Counted from the first letter of the stretch, positions 6,789 to 14,432 are shown. The stretch is DNA of 22,938 nt from DATHWB01 sp040902855 (GCA_040902855.1 JBBDWN010000092.1:1-22938); one strand, 5' to 3'. Made by a program: numbers and translations. Notes: generated by a model from the letters alone, not told the origin.

Positions 6789-9098
6789 ATGGCAGTCACA
6801 GCCCCGCCTCGTCGTCGCTCGTGGGTCCCGGTGGGGGTCGTCACTGTCACGTCGCTCATCATTCTCGGGGTGCTTCAGCCCCAACTGTTGATCGATTCGT
6901 CGACACCGTCCGGTGGCGACATGGGAGCGCACGTGTTCGGGCCGGCGTTCTTGCGCGATGTGCTGATCCCCGAGGGGCGGCTGCTGGGATGGTCGAACGA
7001 CTGGTTCGCAGGGTTCCCGGCTTACTACTTCTACTTTCCACTGCCATCGCTCGTCATCGTCCTCCTCGACGTGTTCCTTCCGTATGGAACAGCGTTCAAG
7101 CTGGTGACGGTGATGGGACTCGTCGGAATGCCGCCCGCGGTGGCCTTCATGTCGCGGGCGTTCGGCTTCTCTCGCGCCATTTCGGCGGTCGCCGCGTCCG
7201 GTACCGCGGCGTTCGCGTTCATGGAGAGCTTCAGCATCTACGGCGGGAACGTTGCCTCCACGCTGGCTGGTGAGTTCACGTACTCGTGGTCGTTCACGCT
7301 GGGGTTCGTCTATCTCGGGTTCTTGGTCAGGGCCGCCGACGGCGAACGTCGGGCGATCCCTCGTGCTGCCATCGCGCTCGCCCTGGTCGCGCTCTCCCAT
7401 GTCTTGACCACTCTGGTGCTCATCTTCGCCGGGATTCCATTGTTGTTCCGACGGCGATTCGAGCGTATGGCCGCAGTGGGGATCTGGGCCTGGGCCTTGG
7501 CTCTCGCCGGCTTCTGGGCAGTGCCACTACTGCTGCGGATCTCGAACAGCTCGGACATGGTCTGGACTCCCCTGCGCCGGTGGGAGGAACTGTTCCCCAT
7601 CGAACTGTGGCTCTTGCTGCCACTGGCTGTGGCGGGCGCGATCTGGGCGATGAGGCGCACGAATCGGGTGGCTCCGCTCCTCGTGGCGGCCCTGTTGCCG
7701 CTCGTCTACTACCCGCTTCCACTCGTTCTCCCTGAGTTGCTTCCGAGCCTGTTGGGCGACACGCACTTCAAGTTGTGGAACGGACGCCTGCTCCCTTACT
7801 GGTATTTCGGCGTGGTGTATTTCGCTTCGCTGGGGGTGGCTGCCGCCGGACTTCATGCCAGCCGGCGGCTCCCCGATCGGTTGCCGTTGCTCTGGGCGAG
7901 GATTGTCATCGCCATCGCGGGGCTCACAGGCATCGCGGTGGTCCTCGCAGCGGATCTCCCCGCCTACGCATGGATCGCGATCGCCGTCACCGGGACGCTG
8001 GCGCTTGGCGCCACCTTCCTCGTGACCGGTGATATTCCCGCTCGGGGGTTGCTCACCGGGGTGGCAGGGGCGACGCTGGCTCTCGGCTCCCTCGCCGGCG
8101 TCTCGTTCATCGACGGATGGGCGCGATGGAACTACGAGGGATACGAGAACAAGGCGGTCTATCACGAGTACGAAGCACTCATGACGTCGATTGCGGAGCT
8201 CCCGCCCGGACGAGTTCAGTGGGAGCAGAACACGGGGATGAACGAGTACGGGACGCCAATGGCGTTGATGTTGATTCCCTACTGGACCGAAGATCACCAG
8301 TCGATGGAGGGACTCTTCTTCGAGTCGTCACTCACCACTCCGTTCCACTTCATCACCGCTGGTGAAGTCTCACTGGCACCGTCCAACGCCGTTCCGGGGT
8401 TGCCGTATCAGAACTTCGACTTCGACAGGGGTGCGGCGCACCTCGGGCACTTCGGGGTGGACTACTACGTGTCCTACACGCCCGAAGCCAGGGAGGCAGC
8501 AGACGCCCACCCCGACTTCGAGTTCCTCTTCGAGACAGAGCCGTTCGCGGTCTACCGCCTTCCGGAGCGTCCCCTCGTGGAGATAGCCGAGTTCGAGCCG
8601 ACGGTGTACGACCCTGCCCTTGCGAGTCCCGGCACGGATGCGCCCGGGTTCCACGAAGTTGTTCTCGACTGGTTCGCCGACATCGAACTCCTCGATGTCT
8701 GGCTCGCCTCCGACGGACCGGACGAGTGGCGTCGGATCGGCCCCGATGTGGCAGCGGAGTTGCGGGAGCCATCCCCGATCGATGCGGGTGGAACGGTGTC
8801 CGACGTCGTCGTCGAGGATCATCGCATCTCGTTCAGCACCGATGCCGTCGGTGTGCCTCATCTCGTCAAGGTCACGTACTTCCCGAACTGGGAGGCCGAG
8901 GGGGCCGAGGGGCCGTGGCGGGCGGCGCCGTCGTTGATGGTCGTCATTCCCACGGAGGAGACGGTCACGCTCGAGTTCCGCGATCAACTTCCCGAACAGG
9001 CCGGTTTGGTCCTGACGATCGTCGGAATCGGCGGACTCGTTGCGTGGCGCGGATCACCGCGGCGGAAGCAGCCGACGAATCCGGACGAGTCCGCGTAG
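6789..9098 (+). CDS. Multi-spanning GT-C-like membrane protein (PTPS-related membrane family)
   Basis: The 769-residue protein starts at ATG 6789, only 20 bases after the zinc-ribbon gene. No clear Shine-Dalgarno is visible. It has a first helix at about 12-32, followed by SGGDMGAH with D44 in the first external loop and a WFAGFPAYYFYFPLP block. This is the arrangement of GT-C glycosyltransferases, which use polyprenyl-phosphate sugars and keep an acidic residue in the first loop. About ten more hydrophobic segments extend to residue ~440. A soluble, probably extracytoplasmic domain (about 445-740) and one last helix follow. I associate this layout with the 6-pyruvoyl-tetrahydropterin-synthase-related membrane family, whose name does not describe its function. 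It likely transfers a sugar outside the cell, but donor and acceptor are unknown. Its 3' end overlaps the convergent GT2 gene by 45 bases. Confidence 0.72.
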   Translation: MAVTAPPRRRSWVPVGVVTVTSLIILGVLQPQLLIDSSTPSGGDMGAHVFGPAFLRDVLIPEGRLLGWSNDWFAGFPAYYFYFPLPSLVIVLLDVFLPYGTAFKLVTVMGLVGMPPAVAFMSRAFGFSRAISAVAASGTAAFAFMESFSIYGGNVASTLAGEFTYSWSFTLGFVYLGFLVRAADGERRAIPRAAIALALVALSHVLTTLVLIFAGIPLLFRRRFERMAAVGIWAWALALAGFWAVPLLLRISNSSDMVWTPLRRWEELFPIELWLLLPLAVAGAIWAMRRTNRVAPLLVAALLPLVYYPLPLVLPELLPSLLGDTHFKLWNGRLLPYWYFGVVYFASLGVAAAGLHASRRLPDRLPLLWARIVIAIAGLTGIAVVLAADLPAYAWIAIAVTGTLALGATFLVTGDIPARGLLTGVAGATLALGSLAGVSFIDGWARWNYEGYENKAVYHEYEALMTSIAELPPGRVQWEQNTGMNEYGTPMALMLIPYWTEDHQSMEGLFFESSLTTPFHFITAGEVSLAPSNAVPGLPYQNFDFDRGAAHLGHFGVDYYVSYTPEAREAADAHPDFEFLFETEPFAVYRLPERPLVEIAEFEPTVYDPALASPGTDAPGFHEVVLDWFADIELLDVWLASDGPDEWRRIGPDVAAELREPSPIDAGGTVSDVVVEDHRISFSTDAVGVPHLVKVTYFPNWEAEGAEGPWRAAPSLMVVIPTEETVTLEFRDQLPEQAGLVLTIVGIGGLVAWRGSPRRKQPTNPDESA

Positions 9099-9737
9099 CG
9101 TCCTCGGGACACGTCCCAGGAGCCCCGAGCGAGCGTCGCGCAATTCGGCGACGACGACGGGGACCTCGGCGATCTTCGCTCCGTCACGTTCGGCTCGAAG
9201 GATCAGTTCGGTGTCGAAGAGGTCGGTGCCGGACACGGTCATGTGTGCGTGACGCTCCAGCACCCAGCGCCGGAAGCCGAGCATGCCATGGGTGTCCGAG
9301 ACTTGCGATTGGAGTACCAGTCGCAGCAGCAGATTGAACACCACTGTCGCGAAACGTCGGACGAGTGGGCGTCGGTCCTCCGACGCCGGATCCCGCTTCG
9401 ATCCGACGACGACGTCTGCGGGTGAGGCGAGCACCGCCCGCATGAAGTCGGCGGAGAAGTAGTCGACGTCGACGCTGATCACCCATTCGCCGGTGGCTTC
9501 GGCGAACCCCCGGCGTAAGGCTTCTCCCTTGTCCGCTCGGTCGAGTTCGATGACTCGGACCGCATCCCCGCCGAGATCGCGGGCAACGTCCGCTGTGCCG
9601 TCCGTCGAGCCGTTCTCGACGACGAGAATCTCGGCTCCCGCAGACACTTCATGCACCGCCTCGATCAAGGAGGGGAGGGCGGACGGGAGGAACGTGGCCT
9701 CGTTGTGCACGGGTACGACGACCGAGAGATCTGGCAT
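9054..9737 (-). CDS. Family 2 glycosyltransferase, polyprenol-phosphate-sugar synthase type
   Basis: The 227-residue protein starts preferably at ATG 9737-9735 (MPDLSVVVPVHNEATF), because a TACACT -10 element ends 10 bases upstream. ATG 9770 would add 11 residues but lacks support. Typical GT-A features are VVVPVHNE, LVVENGSTDGT, the KGEALRRGFAEATGEW segment and the DVDY metal site. SDTHGMLGFRR and FDTELILRAERDG follow, at the positions of the acceptor region in dolichol- or polyprenol-phosphate mannose synthases. No C-terminal transmembrane domain is seen; the basic end (RTLRGLVRIRRLLPPR) may contact the membrane. It could charge a lipid carrier for the convergent GT-C-like protein; this pairing is inferred from proximity. 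The sugar is not determinable. Confidence 0.82.
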   Translation of the reverse strand: MPDLSVVVPVHNEATFLPSALPSLIEAVHEVSAGAEILVVENGSTDGTADVARDLGGDAVRVIELDRADKGEALRRGFAEATGEWVISVDVDYFSADFMRAVLASPADVVVGSKRDPASEDRRPLVRRFATVVFNLLLRLVLQSQVSDTHGMLGFRRWVLERHAHMTVSGTDLFDTELILRAERDGAKIAEVPVVVAELRDARSGLLGRVPRTLRGLVRIRRLLPPR

Positions 9738-9747
9738 GCGGCAGGCG

Positions 9748-9753
9748 AGTGTA
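9748..9753 (-). promoter_or_regulatory. Candidate -10 element for the minus-strand GT2 gene
   Basis: On the minus strand this reads TACACT, a good TAnnnT match, ending 10 bases before ATG 9737. Initiation about 7 bases downstream would leave a leader of only 3-4 bases. It supports the shorter protein start. Confidence 0.45.
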
Positions 9754-9764
9754 GGGGCCGGTTC

Positions 9765-9770
9765 TACCAT
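9765..9770 (+). promoter_or_regulatory. Candidate -10 element giving a leaderless phosphomannomutase transcript
   Basis: TACCAT lies exactly 6 bases before the GTG start at 9777. The GGAGG at 9772-9776 touches the start codon and is too close to act as a Shine-Dalgarno, so a leaderless message is the simpler reading. It is back to back with the GT2 promoter at 9748-9753. Confidence 0.5.
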
Positions 9771-9776
9771 CGGAGG

Positions 9777-11117
9777 GTGAGCGACATCCAGGCGGTCTTC
9801 AAGGCCTATGACATCCGCGGCCGGACCGACACGGGTGAGCTCGACGAGGACCTCGCCCGCAATGTGGGCGCCGCTTTCGCTGCGACGGTGGAGGATTCGC
9901 CCATCGCGGTAGGACGTGACTGCCGAATCTCGTCACCGGGTCTGAGCGCCGCCCTGATCGACGGCATCACCTCGTATGGCTCCGACGTCGTCGACATCGG
10001 AGAGGTCGCCACCGATGTCGTCTATTACGTCGCCGGGTCCCGCTCCATGCCCGGCGTCATGATCACCGCCTCGCACAACCCGGGCGAATACAACGGAATC
10101 AAACTGTGTCGGGCGGGGGCGATCCCTGTCGGATCCGACTCCGGCCTGGGAGAGATCAAGTCCCTGATCCTTCACGGCGGACCGGCGCTGTCCGGTGGGG
10201 GAGAAGTCACGACGTTCGATCCTCTGCCTGGTTTCGTCGACCACCTCCTCTCGATCGTCGATCCATCCGCCATCGGCGCCCTTCGGGTCCTCGTCGACGG
10301 TGGCAACGGAATGGCCGGTGTGGTGCTGCAGAGAGTGTTCGGGCGGATACCCGCCCAGCTGATCGGTCTGTATCTGGAGCCGGACGGGTCGTTCCCGAAC
10401 CATCCTGCCGACCCGCTCCAATCAGAGAACCTGGAGGATCTGATCGCCGCCATGGGTTCCGAGCAGCCGGATCTCGGTGTGGCATTCGACGGCGATGCCG
10501 ACCGGGCGTTCTTCGTCGACGATCTCGGCGTGCCCCTGTCCGGGTCGACGACCACCGCTCTGATCGCCCGCTGGTTCCTCACTGCCAATCCCGGCGCATC
10601 GATCGTCCACAATCTCATCACGTCGCGGTCGGTCCCCGAGACGATCCTCGGCGCCGGTGGAGTGCCCGTCCGTGCCCGTGTCGGCCATTCGTACATCAAG
10701 CGGGTGATGGCAGAGACCGACGCCGTCTTCGGTGGCGAGCATTCGGGCCACTACTACTTCCGCGACAACTTCCGGGCGGATTCGGGGATGCTGGCGATGC
10801 TCGTGCTGCTGCGTGTGATCACCGAGTCAGGTCGCCCTCTCTCCGATTTGCGGACCGATGTGGAGCGGTATGCCGCCTCCGGTGAGATCAATTTGACGGT
10901 GAGGGATCACGTCTCCGCGATGGCAGCGGTGGAGTCCGCCTTCGACGAATTCGAGTGCGACCACGTCGACGGACTCACCGTCGACCTCGGCGACTCGTGG
11001 TTCAACTTGCGGCCCTCGAACACCGAGCCGTACCTGCGTCTGAATGTGGAAGCGCCGGATCAGACCGGTGTCGACTGGCTCGTCGGCCGTGTCCGTGGCA
11101 TCGTCAGCTCATCATGA
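9777..11117 (+). CDS. manB: Phosphomannomutase/phosphoglucomutase
   Basis: The 446-residue alpha-D-phosphohexomutase starts at GTG 9777 (VSDIQAVFKAYDIRG). All four family signatures are present. The catalytic phosphoserine is S99 in TASHNP, the magnesium loop is D238-G-D240-A-D242-R, and the sugar-binding loop is GGEHSGHYYF. The phosphate-binding end is RPSNTEPYLRL. It interconverts mannose-6-phosphate and mannose-1-phosphate (and possibly the glucose forms), feeding GDP-mannose and thus polyprenol-phosphate mannose and mannosylated envelope glycans. The GEHSG loop and length fit bifunctional PMM/PGM enzymes, so specificity is not settled. It begins an operon with the Trm112-like gene (4-base overlap) and ahcY. 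The divergent GT2 gene may use its product indirectly. Confidence 0.92.
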   Translation: MSDIQAVFKAYDIRGRTDTGELDEDLARNVGAAFAATVEDSPIAVGRDCRISSPGLSAALIDGITSYGSDVVDIGEVATDVVYYVAGSRSMPGVMITASHNPGEYNGIKLCRAGAIPVGSDSGLGEIKSLILHGGPALSGGGEVTTFDPLPGFVDHLLSIVDPSAIGALRVLVDGGNGMAGVVLQRVFGRIPAQLIGLYLEPDGSFPNHPADPLQSENLEDLIAAMGSEQPDLGVAFDGDADRAFFVDDLGVPLSGSTTTALIARWFLTANPGASIVHNLITSRSVPETILGAGGVPVRARVGHSYIKRVMAETDAVFGGEHSGHYYFRDNFRADSGMLAMLVLLRVITESGRPLSDLRTDVERYAASGEINLTVRDHVSAMAAVESAFDEFECDHVDGLTVDLGDSWFNLRPSNTEPYLRLNVEAPDQTGVDWLVGRVRGIVSSS

Positions 11118-11290
11118 CGCTCATCGCACCCGAACTCCTCGAGATCCTCCGTTGCCCCGTCGATCACACGCCGGTACACGAGGACGTCGACGCGTCCACG
11201 CTCGTGTGCGAAGGCGGGCTCACCCACACCTACCCGGTGCGCGACGGCATTCCCGACATGATTCCGCCCGATCAAGAGGTCAACACATGA
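11114..11290 (+). CDS. Trm112-like small protein
   Basis: The 58-residue protein starts at ATG 11114, overlapping the phosphomannomutase stop (ATGA). Its stop in turn overlaps ahcY. The sequence LLEILRCPVDHTPVHED, a central LVCEGG and the end YPVRDGIPDMIP match the bacterial Trm112/YcaR family, usually about 60 residues. The usual four-cysteine zinc site is reduced: only C in RCPVD and C in LVCEGG remain. Eukaryotic and archaeal Trm112 activates methyltransferases that act on the translation apparatus; bacterial relatives have been proposed to do the same. Its position directly before S-adenosylhomocysteine hydrolase is compatible with a methylation role but is not proof. Confidence 0.8.
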   Translation: MTLIAPELLEILRCPVDHTPVHEDVDASTLVCEGGLTHTYPVRDGIPDMIPPDQEVNT

Positions 11291-12534
11291 ACTACGACAT
11301 CGCCACCCCCACCCTCTCCGAAGAGGGCAGCCGCCGCCTGGAATGGGCCGGTCGCCGCATGCCGGTGATCGCAACGATCCGCGAGCGATTCCGCGAGGAG
11401 AGTCCCCTCGCCGGTCTGACGATCGCCGCCTGTCTCCATGTCACCGCCGAGACCGCCAACCTCATGCTGGCGCTGCGTGACGGGGGAGCGAAGCCGATCC
11501 TGTGCGCCTCGAATCCTCTTTCGACCCAGGACGACATCGCCGCAGCTCTCGTTGCCGAGGGGATTCCCGTCTTCGCCATCCGCGGCGAGGACAACACGAC
11601 CTATTACGAACACATCAATGCGGCGCTCGACATGGAGCCCGACATCACGATGGACGACGGCGCCGACCTGGCCACCCTCCTCCACACCAAGCGCACCGAG
11701 TTGAACCCGATCGGATCGACCGAGGAGACGACCACCGGCGTCATCCGCCTGCGGGCCATGCAGGAGGACGGAACGCTCCGCCTGCCGGTGGTCGCCGTGA
11801 ACGACTCGGACACGAAGCATCTGTTCGACAATCGCTACGGCACCGGTCAGTCGGCGATGGACGGGATCATCCGGGCCACGAACGCGCTCATCGCAGGTCT
11901 CAACGTGGTGGTGGTCGGCTACGGCGACTGTGGTCGCGGGGTGGCGGACCGTGCCCGCGGGTTCGGCGCCCATGTGATCGTCGTCGAAGTCGATCCGGTC
12001 AGGGCCGTCTCGGCGGCGATGGACGGGCACCGGGTCCTGAACGCGGCCGACGCCGCCGTGGAAGGCCACATCTTCATCACCGTCACCGGGAACAAGCACG
12101 TCCTCCGGCGGGAGCACTTCGAAGTCATGCGGGACGGTGCCATCCTCGCCAACGCCGGCCACTTCGACATCGAACTGGAGTTGACGGCGTTGGCGGACAT
12201 GGCGACTGCGATCCGTCCGATCCGCCGCAGCCTCGACGAATACGAGATGGCAGACGGCCGTCGGCTGCTGCTGGCGGCAGAAGGTCGGCTGGTCAACCTC
12301 GGTGCGGCCGAAGGCCACCCTGCCGACGTGATGGACTTCTCCTTCTCGCTGCAGGCGATGGCGGCGGAGTGGCTGGCGAAGAACGCGGACACACTGGAGC
12401 CCCGCATCTACACACTGCCCAAGGAGATCGACGCCCACCTGGCGCGTATCAAGTTGGAGGCCCTCGGCGGCGGTCTCGAGATCCTCACGTCCGAGCAGGT
12501 CGACTACCTGAGCAGTTGGGACGTCGGCACCTGA
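11287..12534 (+). CDS. ahcY: Adenosylhomocysteinase (short form)
   Basis: The 415-residue protein starts at ATG 11287 with AAGAGG at 11274-11279. It splits S-adenosylhomocysteine into adenosine and homocysteine, removing the inhibitor of methyltransferases. Seen are the substrate region CLHVTAETANL, NPLSTQDD, DDGADLATLLH, and DNRYGTGQS. The NAD-binding VVGYGDCGRG (G211 onwards) and the late NLGAAEGHPADVMDFSFS follow. The protein ends in YLSSWDVGT rather than the KPDHYRY-type tail of mycobacterial and eukaryotic enzymes, and it lacks their extra internal segment. It thus resembles the shorter archaeal/Thermotoga-like class. Some archaeal members prefer S-inosylhomocysteine, so substrate choice is not certain. 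It is the last gene of the manB-Trm112-ahcY operon. Confidence 0.93.
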   Translation: MNYDIATPTLSEEGSRRLEWAGRRMPVIATIRERFREESPLAGLTIAACLHVTAETANLMLALRDGGAKPILCASNPLSTQDDIAAALVAEGIPVFAIRGEDNTTYYEHINAALDMEPDITMDDGADLATLLHTKRTELNPIGSTEETTTGVIRLRAMQEDGTLRLPVVAVNDSDTKHLFDNRYGTGQSAMDGIIRATNALIAGLNVVVVGYGDCGRGVADRARGFGAHVIVVEVDPVRAVSAAMDGHRVLNAADAAVEGHIFITVTGNKHVLRREHFEVMRDGAILANAGHFDIELELTALADMATAIRPIRRSLDEYEMADGRRLLLAAEGRLVNLGAAEGHPADVMDFSFSLQAMAAEWLAKNADTLEPRIYTLPKEIDAHLARIKLEALGGGLEILTSEQVDYLSSWDVGT

Positions 12535-12570
12535 CCTGAATCCGTCACACCGCTCCGATATTCGGGTGCG

Positions 12571-13113
12571 GTGGTCTGTCTCTCCTGTCGTGGTCCCGGT
12601 CCCAGGTTGTGTGATGCGTGTGCCCTGACGATTCGGCCCGCCGGTGAACTCCGCACGCCCGGCGGTCTGATCGTCCACCCGTGGGCGCTTCACGAGGGCG
12701 CGGCGCGGACGCTCGTCCGTCGCCTCAAATATGAGGGGGTGGCTGCGGTGGCCCCGCTGGTGGCGGGTTTCCTGGCTGATCGGGTCCCGTCGGATGCGCG
12801 GTGCCTCGTTCCGGTGACGAGGACCGTCGTCCGCCGTGTGCGATATGGCATCGACCCTGCCGCGTCCCTTGCCTGGGCCGTCTCGCGACACACCGGGCTC
12901 CCGGTGATCGATGCGCTCTCCCCGCCGATCTGGAACCGTCCGAGCGCAGGATCGGATAGGGAGTCGAGGAAACCTGCGCGGTTCGTGTCGCGGCGGGTGG
13001 TGCGGGGCGCGGTCCTCGTCGACGACGTCCTCACGACCGGTGCGACCCTCGACAGCGCCGCCGCCGCACTCGGTGGTGTGGGAGCAGCCCTCACGGTTAC
13101 TGGAGCCCCCTGA
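12571..13113 (+). CDS. comF: ComF-family phosphoribosyltransferase-like protein
   Basis: The 180-residue protein starts at GTG 12571. The N-terminus has CLSC and CDAC, a small zinc ribbon. LVRRLKYEG, typical of the ComF family, follows. The phosphoribosyl-binding loop is AVLVDDVLTTGATL with D151-D152. ComF/GntX proteins take part in DNA uptake in competent bacteria, but in most species their role is unknown. The body is somewhat shorter than typical 220-240-residue ComF proteins, mostly at the N-terminus. TATTCG at 12559-12564 lies 6 bases before the GTG, a possible weak -10 for a leaderless message. It ends 39 bases before the hpf start, an order also seen in mycobacteria. Confidence 0.87.
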   Translation: MVCLSCRGPGPRLCDACALTIRPAGELRTPGGLIVHPWALHEGAARTLVRRLKYEGVAAVAPLVAGFLADRVPSDARCLVPVTRTVVRRVRYGIDPAASLAWAVSRHTGLPVIDALSPPIWNRPSAGSDRESRKPARFVSRRVVRGAVLVDDVLTTGATLDSAAAALGGVGAALTVTGAP

Positions 13114-13124
13114 GTGACTAGTCT
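13097..13124 (+). promoter_or_regulatory. Candidate hpf promoter
   Basis: TTACTG (13097-13102) and TAGTCT (13119-13124) are separated by 16 bases. Initiation near 13131 would leave about 22 bases of leader containing AAGGAG at 13140-13145. It lies at the end of comF, so hpf could be transcribed separately from it. Confidence 0.4.
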
Positions 13125-13152
13125 CCCGGCAGCGCGACCAAGGAGTGTTGGC

Positions 13153-13683
13153 TTGGAAATTCGAGTGCACGGACGAGGGACGGATCTCGATCAGAACTTC
13201 CGGGCGCTGGTCGACGAGAAGCTGCAAAAGGCAGCGAAAATCTTCGACCACGCCGGCGACGTCGACGTCGAACTCACCGAAGAGAAGAACCCTCGGCGCA
13301 CCGAAGACAAGTACCGCTTGGAGTTGACCTCGCTCACCAGCGGCCGGATGCTCCGCATCGAAGCGGCCGCTCCCACACCCGAAGCCGCGTTGGACGACGC
13401 CGTCGACCGGTTTTCGAAGACGATGCGCCGTCACAAGGAGCGGGTCATCGACAGCCACCGCAAGCGCGAACCGCAGGTGTCCAGCGACGAGCCGCCGACC
13501 CTCGAACAGGAGATCGTTCGCCTCAAACAGTTCGTGATGAAGCCGATGACCATGGATGAGGCCGTCCTCCAGATGGAGCTTCTCGGTCACGACTTCTTCT
13601 TCTTCCACCACGCCGCGACCGACAAGAACAGTGTTCTCTACCGCCGCAACGACGGCAGACTCGGATTGATCGAACCGGCATGA
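13153..13683 (+). CDS. hpf: Long-form ribosome hibernation promoting factor
   Basis: The best start is TTG 13153 (read as MEIRVHGRGTDL), placed 7 bases after AAGGAG. A GTG at 13114 in frame would add 13 residues of poor quality. The 176-residue protein has an N-terminal S30AE domain (about 1-100), an acidic linker (SSDEPPTLEQE), and a C-terminal domain (about 120-176). The latter carries KPMTMDEAVLQMELLGHDFFFF and a YRRNDGRLGLIEP ending. This is the long HPF class that dimerises 70S ribosomes into inactive 100S particles during stress or stationary phase. It binds the decoding centre of the small subunit. The response regulator gene overlaps its stop by 4 bases, linking ribosome hibernation to a signalling protein. 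Confidence 0.94.
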   Translation: MEIRVHGRGTDLDQNFRALVDEKLQKAAKIFDHAGDVDVELTEEKNPRRTEDKYRLELTSLTSGRMLRIEAAAPTPEAALDDAVDRFSKTMRRHKERVIDSHRKREPQVSSDEPPTLEQEIVRLKQFVMKPMTMDEAVLQMELLGHDFFFFHHAATDKNSVLYRRNDGRLGLIEPA

Positions 13684-14336
13684 CCGCACCCTCCATCGTG
13701 ATCGCCGACGACGCGCCGCTGATCCAGGCGGGACTCGCCGCTGCACTCCAGGCCGAGGGGTTTTCGATCGTGGGTCGAGCTTCGGATGCGATGACGGCCG
13801 TGTCATTGGCTCGGGATCTCAAACCGAACCTCGTTCTTCTCGACGTCCTCATGCCGGGAATCTCCGGATTGGAGGTCGTGGCGAAGATCCGAGAGATGTC
13901 GTCGAAGACGGCCGTGGTGCTTCTCACGAGTTCGGAGTCCGAAGAGGACCTGTTGAAGGCCATCAAAAGTGGAGCTCGCGGTTACATCGTCAAGACCACG
14001 CCGATGCCGGAGCTCGTCTCGAGCCTGCGCGACGTCTTGGAAGGCGGGGCGGTCGTGTCCCCGGCGATGGGCGGCAAACTCTTCGACACCGTCGCCCAGC
14101 TGCTCAAGCACCGCGAGGTGGCCTCATCACGACGCCCGGTCCTCACCGGCCGGGAGCGAGAAGTGCTGCAGTCGATCGCTGAAGGCAACACCTCCCGCGA
14201 GATCGGCGAGCGCCTGTTCATCTCCGAGAACACCGTCAAGAACCACGTCCGAAACATCCTGGACAAACTCGGCCTGCGCTCCCGCAACGAGGCCGTGATG
14301 TACGCCATCCGCGAAGACCTCATCAAGGTGGATTAA
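13680..14336 (+). CDS. NarL/LuxR-type response regulator, no adjacent kinase
   Basis: The 218-residue protein starts at ATG 13680, overlapping hpf by 4 bases. The receiver domain (about 4-120) keeps the acidic pair D10-D11, the phosphoacceptor D55 in LLDVLMPG, T83 and K105. A linker leads to the LuxR-type helix-turn-helix (about 155-215), with LTGREREVLQSIAEGNTSREIGE and SENTVKNHVRNILDKLGLRSR. It should bind DNA as a phosphorylation-induced dimer. No histidine kinase is seen in the window, so its partner is elsewhere. Co-translation with hpf suggests a role in stress or growth-phase control, which is an inference. The palindromic element directly after the stop could end this transcript. Confidence 0.92.
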   Translation: MTAPSIVIADDAPLIQAGLAAALQAEGFSIVGRASDAMTAVSLARDLKPNLVLLDVLMPGISGLEVVAKIREMSSKTAVVLLTSSESEEDLLKAIKSGARGYIVKTTPMPELVSSLRDVLEGGAVVSPAMGGKLFDTVAQLLKHREVASSRRPVLTGREREVLQSIAEGNTSREIGERLFISENTVKNHVRNILDKLGLRSRNEAVMYAIREDLIKVD

Positions 14337-14432
14337 GGCCCCCCTCTGCCTCAGTGTCCCCCCAGGAGCGCAGCGACGTTGGGGGGACCGACGGCTGCTT
14401 TGAGCCGTCGAGGGGGGCCATGAGCGAAGCGA
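14337..14432 (+). repeat. Compound palindromic element between the response regulator and secA
   Basis: Three perfect inverted repeats are nested. The outer arm GGCCCCCCTC 14337-14346 pairs with 14410-14419. Inside are GTCCCCCC 14356-14363 with 14381-14388, and CGACGGCT 14389-14396 with 14403-14410. Folded, they make a three-way junction. The motif GAGCGMAGCGA occurs twice, at 14366-14376 (in a loop) and 14422-14432 (just outside). It begins right after the stop codon of the response regulator. It may be a strong terminator without T-run, a REP-like intergenic repeat, or a small structured RNA. The rest of the gap to secA (14433-14499) shows nothing further. Confidence 0.7.

Noticed and set aside
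11272..13806. An 844-codon open frame on the minus strand across ahcY, comF and hpf
   Set aside because: It is antisense to three well-supported genes, shows no recognisable domain, and is rich in R, H, D and G as expected for shadow frames in high-GC DNA.
14337..14432. The palindromic element as a secA leader riboswitch or SecM-like control
   Set aside because: A -10-like element at 14500-14505 places the likely secA transcript start after it, and no arrest-peptide frame is seen.
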